From NCBI RefSeq assembly GCF_000264765.2, contig NZ_CP006664.1, forward strand, positions 1,240,001 through 1,304,000: DNA of 64,000 nucleotides, written 5' to 3'. The notes under the pieces were generated by a model. It did no database searches. It saw only the letters and a program-made list of their open reading frames with translations, and had not been told where the DNA came from. Shown one piece after another: positions 61,105 through 64,000 of this stretch (positions are counted from its first letter, which is position 1; every line of letters starts with the position of its first letter). The stretch comes from Edwardsiella anguillarum ET080813 (GTDB lineage: Bacteria; Pseudomonadota; Gammaproteobacteria; Enterobacterales; Enterobacteriaceae). Position numbers and translations under genes: made by a program.

Positions 61105-62082
61105 ATGAAAGCGCTGCTACTCGACAACCGTGACGGTCAGACCCATGCCCATATTCAACAGCTGAACAGCGACGACCTGCCCGCCGGGGAGGTTCTGGTC
61201 GACGTGCACTGGTCCGGTCTTAACTACAAAGATGCGCTGGCCATCACCGGCAAGGGCAAGATCGTGCGCCAGTTTCCCATGGTGCCGGGTATCGATTTTG
61301 CCGGGGTCGTGAACCAGAGTACCGACGCGCGCTTCGCCCCCGGCCAGGAGGTACTGCTGACCGGCTGGGGCGTCGGGGAGCATCACTGGGGCGGGCTGGC
61401 GCAGCAGGCGCGGGTCGCCGCCGACTGGCTGCTGCCGATGCCGCAGGGGCTGGATGGCCGCCGGGCGATGATTATCGGCACCGCCGGCCTGACCGCCATG
61501 CTGTGCGTGATGGCGCTGGAAGAGGGAGGCGTTCCCCCTGAGCAGGGCGACGTGTTGGTCACCGGCGCCAGCGGCGGCGTCGGCAGCACCGCCGTCGCGC
61601 TACTCAGCCGCCTGGGCTATCGGGTGACGGCCGTCAGCGGACGGGAGGAGAACCACGACTATCTGCTGGCGCTCGGCGCGCAGCAGGTGCTGCCACGGGC
61701 CGATTTCCAGACCCCGGCCCGCCCGCTGGAAAAACAGCGCTGGAGCGGCGCCGTTGACACCGTCGGCGGCGAGGTGCTGGCCAAAACGCTGGCGCAGATG
61801 GACAGCAACGGCACGGTCGCCGCCTGTGGGCTGGCAGGCGGCTTTACTCTGCCGACCACCGTGATGCCGTTCATTCTGCGCAACGTGCGGCTGCAGGGCG
61901 TGGACTCGGTGATGGCCTCGCCCGAACGCCGCACCCTGGCCTGGCAGCGTCTGGCCGAGCTGCTGCCGGCCGACTTCTACCGTCGCTGCGCCAACGAGAT
62001 CACCCTGGAGCAGGCGATCCCGGCCGCGGCCGATCTGATGGCAAACCGCATCACCGGACGCACGCTGGTGCGCCTGCGCTAA
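61105..62082 (+). CDS. acuI: Acrylyl-CoA reductase AcuI (YhdH)
   Basis: NADPH-dependent medium-chain reductase of 325 residues (E. coli YhdH 324) converting acrylyl-CoA to propionyl-CoA, a detoxification step. A GroES-like N-terminal domain (about 1-125) and a Rossmann domain with VTGASGGVGSTAV (about 152-164) are seen. No zinc ligands are present, as expected for this class. It is near csrD as in E. coli. Confidence 0.93.
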   Translation: MKALLLDNRDGQTHAHIQQLNSDDLPAGEVLVDVHWSGLNYKDALAITGKGKIVRQFPMVPGIDFAGVVNQSTDARFAPGQEVLLTGWGVGEHHWGGLAQQARVAADWLLPMPQGLDGRRAMIIGTAGLTAMLCVMALEEGGVPPEQGDVLVTGASGGVGSTAVALLSRLGYRVTAVSGREENHDYLLALGAQQVLPRADFQTPARPLEKQRWSGAVDTVGGEVLAKTLAQMDSNGTVAACGLAGGFTLPTTVMPFILRNVRLQGVDSVMASPERRTLAWQRLAELLPADFYRRCANEITLEQAIPAAADLMANRITGRTLVRLR

Positions 62083-62197
62083 CCCCACCGCGCGGCGGGA
62101 ACTCCCGCCGCCAAGTATAACAATTTTGTGATACTCGCCACCGCAGGTCTCTTTCCTGCCATGATGCACATAAGACCCATTATCAAGGAGTGCGACC

Positions 62198-63199
62198 ATG
62201 GCCCGATACCCGACACTGCGCGATGCCGATGTCACCCCGGAAGATCTGTTCTACCAGCGGCGCCGCGTACTCAAAGCGCTCGGCATCAGCGCCGCAGCGC
62301 TGGCCATCACCCCGTCGGCCCACGCCGATCTGCTCAGTTGGTTTAAGGGGAACGATCGTCCGCCCGCGCCGCCGGGCAAGCCGCTGGAGTTCACCCGTCC
62401 TCCCGCCTGGCAGGCCGATCTACCGCTGACCCCGGAAGACAAGGTCAGCGGTTACAATAACTTCTACGAGTTTGGCCTGGACAAGGCTGATCCGGCCGCC
62501 AACGCGGGATCCCTGCGCACCGACGGCTGGACGATCACCCTCGACGGCGAGGTGGCCAAACCGATGACCCTGGATATGGACGATATCCTGCGCCGCTTCC
62601 CGCTGCAGGAGCGCATCTACCGCATGCGCTGCGTAGAGGCCTGGTCCATGGTGATCCCCTGGGTCGGCTTTGAGCTGGGAGAACTGCTGCGCCAGGCTGA
62701 GCCCACCAGCCGGGCGCGCTATGTCGCCTTTACCACCCTGTACGATCCCGAACAGATGCCAGGCCAAAAGGATCGCTTTATCGGCGGCGGCCTGAAGTAC
62801 CCCTATGTCGAAGGGCTGCGGATAGACGAGGCCATGCACCCGCTGACCCTGCTCAGCGTCGGGGTCTACGGCAAGGGGCTGCCGCCGCAGAACGGGGCGC
62901 CGATCCGCCTGACGGTACCGTGGAAATACGGTTTTAAGGGTATCAAATCGATCGTGCATATCCGTCTGGTGGAAAATGCGCCGCCCACCACCTGGAATCT
63001 GCTCGCCCCTAAAGAGTACGGCTTTTATGCCAACGTCAACCCGCAGGTTGACCACCCGCGCTGGTCCCAGGCCAGCGAGCGGCTGATCGGCAGCGGCGGA
63101 ATTCTGGACGTCAAGCGACAGCCGACGCTGCCGTTTAACGGCTATGCCGATCAGGTCGCCTCGCTGTATCAGGGGATGGATCTGAGGAAATACTACTGA
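62198..63199 (+). CDS. msrP: Methionine sulfoxide reductase catalytic subunit MsrP
   Basis: Periplasmic molybdopterin enzyme (formerly YedY) that repairs oxidised methionine in envelope proteins. A twin-arginine signal (RRRVLKALG, about 24-32) is followed by cleavage near AHA. The molybdenum-coordinating cysteine is in YRMRCVEAW (about 146). The 333 residues compare with 334. Its stop overlaps the msrQ start (TGATG). Confidence 0.96.
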   Translation: MARYPTLRDADVTPEDLFYQRRRVLKALGISAAALAITPSAHADLLSWFKGNDRPPAPPGKPLEFTRPPAWQADLPLTPEDKVSGYNNFYEFGLDKADPAANAGSLRTDGWTITLDGEVAKPMTLDMDDILRRFPLQERIYRMRCVEAWSMVIPWVGFELGELLRQAEPTSRARYVAFTTLYDPEQMPGQKDRFIGGGLKYPYVEGLRIDEAMHPLTLLSVGVYGKGLPPQNGAPIRLTVPWKYGFKGIKSIVHIRLVENAPPTTWNLLAPKEYGFYANVNPQVDHPRWSQASERLIGSGGILDVKRQPTLPFNGYADQVASLYQGMDLRKYY

Positions 63200-63798
63200 T
63201 GAAACGCCTGAGCCCTGCCCAGATTACCGCGCTGAAGTGGCTGATTTGGCTAGCGGCGGGCTTGCCGCTGCTGTGGCTGCCGCTGGCGGCAAGCCAGGGC
63301 TGGCTCAGCGCCGATCCGGCCAAGGACATTCAGCACATGACCGGACTGATGGCGCTAAAGCTGCTGCTGGCGACCCTGCTGGTATCGCCGCTGGCGCGGC
63401 TGACCCGCCAGAGCCTGCTGATGCGAACCCGCCGCCTGCTGGGGATATGGTGCTTTGTCTGGGCTTCGCTGCACCTGCTGAGCTACCTGCTGCTGGAGCT
63501 GGGCGGCAACGTCGCGCTGCTGGGCAGCGAGCTGCTGCGCCGTCCCTACCTCACGCTGGGGCTGGTTGCCTGGCTGATCCTGCTGGCCCTGACCCTGACC
63601 TCGACCCGGCGCGCCATGTCCGCCCTGGGCCCCCGCTGGCAAAAGCTGCATAACCTGGTCTATCTGGCGGCGATTATCGCTCCGCTGCACTACCTGTGGT
63701 CGGTCAAGACGCTCTCCCCTCTGCCGTTTTTTTACGCACTCGGCGCCCTCATCTTGTTAGCATTGCGTTATCAAAAAATCCGCCAATGGTGGCGATAA
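63199..63798 (+). CDS. msrQ: MsrPQ heme subunit MsrQ
   Basis: Inner-membrane cytochrome b subunit (formerly YedZ) delivering quinol electrons to MsrP. The 199 residues contain six helices and conserved heme histidines in [17 protein letters not shown] and PLHYLW. It is translationally coupled to msrP, so both halves of the repair system are made together. Confidence 0.95.
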   Translation: MKRLSPAQITALKWLIWLAAGLPLLWLPLAASQGWLSADPAKDIQHMTGLMALKLLLATLLVSPLARLTRQSLLMRTRRLLGIWCFVWASLHLLSYLLLELGGNVALLGSELLRRPYLTLGLVAWLILLALTLTSTRRAMSALGPRWQKLHNLVYLAAIIAPLHYLWSVKTLSPLPFFYALGALILLALRYQKIRQWWR

Positions 63799-63922
63799 CC
63801 AGTGGAACTTGCAGCCATTTTTAGAATCTAACCTCTAACGTGCCGTCGCGATCGCCGCGGCGGCGGGTTGCATATCTTCGCTGATTCGACCAGTATTCAG
63901 CTGCGAATTGATCCGAAATCAT

Positions 63923-63928
63923 TATAAT
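63923..63928 (+). promoter_or_regulatory. -10 box of the next gene beyond the window
   Basis: A perfect TATAAT (63923-63928) lies in the 202 bp after msrQ, without a good -35 box. No reading frame starts in the remaining bases, so this is likely the leader of a gene to the right; aroQ or accB would be expected from Enterobacterales gene order. Confidence 0.4.
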
Positions 63929-64000
63929 GCCCGACTTTATACGCCGATCGATGCCACAAATTGGCAGAGAAAGAGTGACAACGCGGCGACATCGGGTTAT

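Overview
The window looks like chromosome from a GC-rich member of the Enterobacterales. Edwardsiella or another Hafniaceae genus fits best, but that is inference from gene content and composition only. Nearly every core protein lines up with its E. coli counterpart in length and motifs (LdtB, AmpH, LptF/G, PepA, HolC, ValS, RraB, ArgI, GlpABC/T/Q, SelA/B, PyrB/I, AaeABX/R, TldD, Rng, MreBCD, CsrD, MsrP/Q). Gene order joins several blocks that lie far apart in E. coli.

Left end (1-2654): the AT-rich end of a genomic island integrated at tRNA-Leu(CAA), leuX. It carries an ORC/Cdc6-like P-loop ATPase that runs off the left edge, and a P4-type integrase killed by two lesions, a one-base frameshift and an amber codon. 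Integrase-type repeats lie between the integrase and leuX.

2834-26608: core genes ldtB, ampH, lptFG, pepA-holC-valS, yjgM, rraB, argI and tabA, in the order known from the leuX-argI part of the E. coli map. Two accessory modules interrupt this order. One is an ABC transporter with fused permease domains and no binding protein (13289-16380). The other is a sigma-54-type cluster for D-ornithine/D-lysine metabolism (16978-24113): an enhancer-binding regulator divergent from a dokD-like decarboxylase, an antiporter-like permease, a PLP racemase and a second permease. A near-perfect sigma-54 promoter sits in front of dokD. The racemase could make D-ornithine or D-lysine, the decarboxylase would then yield putrescine or cadaverine, and the permeases would move substrate and product.

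26609-33693: divergent glpACB / glpTQ for anaerobic glycerol-3-phosphate and glycerophosphodiester use, with a CRP site between them. 33745-40001: a lipoprotein of unknown function, yibF, selAB for selenocysteine insertion, and a Kch-type potassium channel. 40096-42271: ridA-pyrIB behind a pyrL leader peptide and attenuator. 42382-46718: aaeXAB efflux with its regulator aaeR. 46773-60110: tldD, a nitrilase-family gene, yhdP, rng, yhdE (maf), mreDCB and csrD, all on the minus strand. 60446-63798: a HupE/UreJ protein, acuI (yhdH) and the msrPQ methionine sulfoxide repair pair. The window ends in what looks like the promoter of the next gene.

No CRISPR array, rRNA or insertion sequence was seen. 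The least explained parts are the island ATPase, the D-ornithine/lysine cluster, and a minus-strand terminator with no known gene upstream of csrD.
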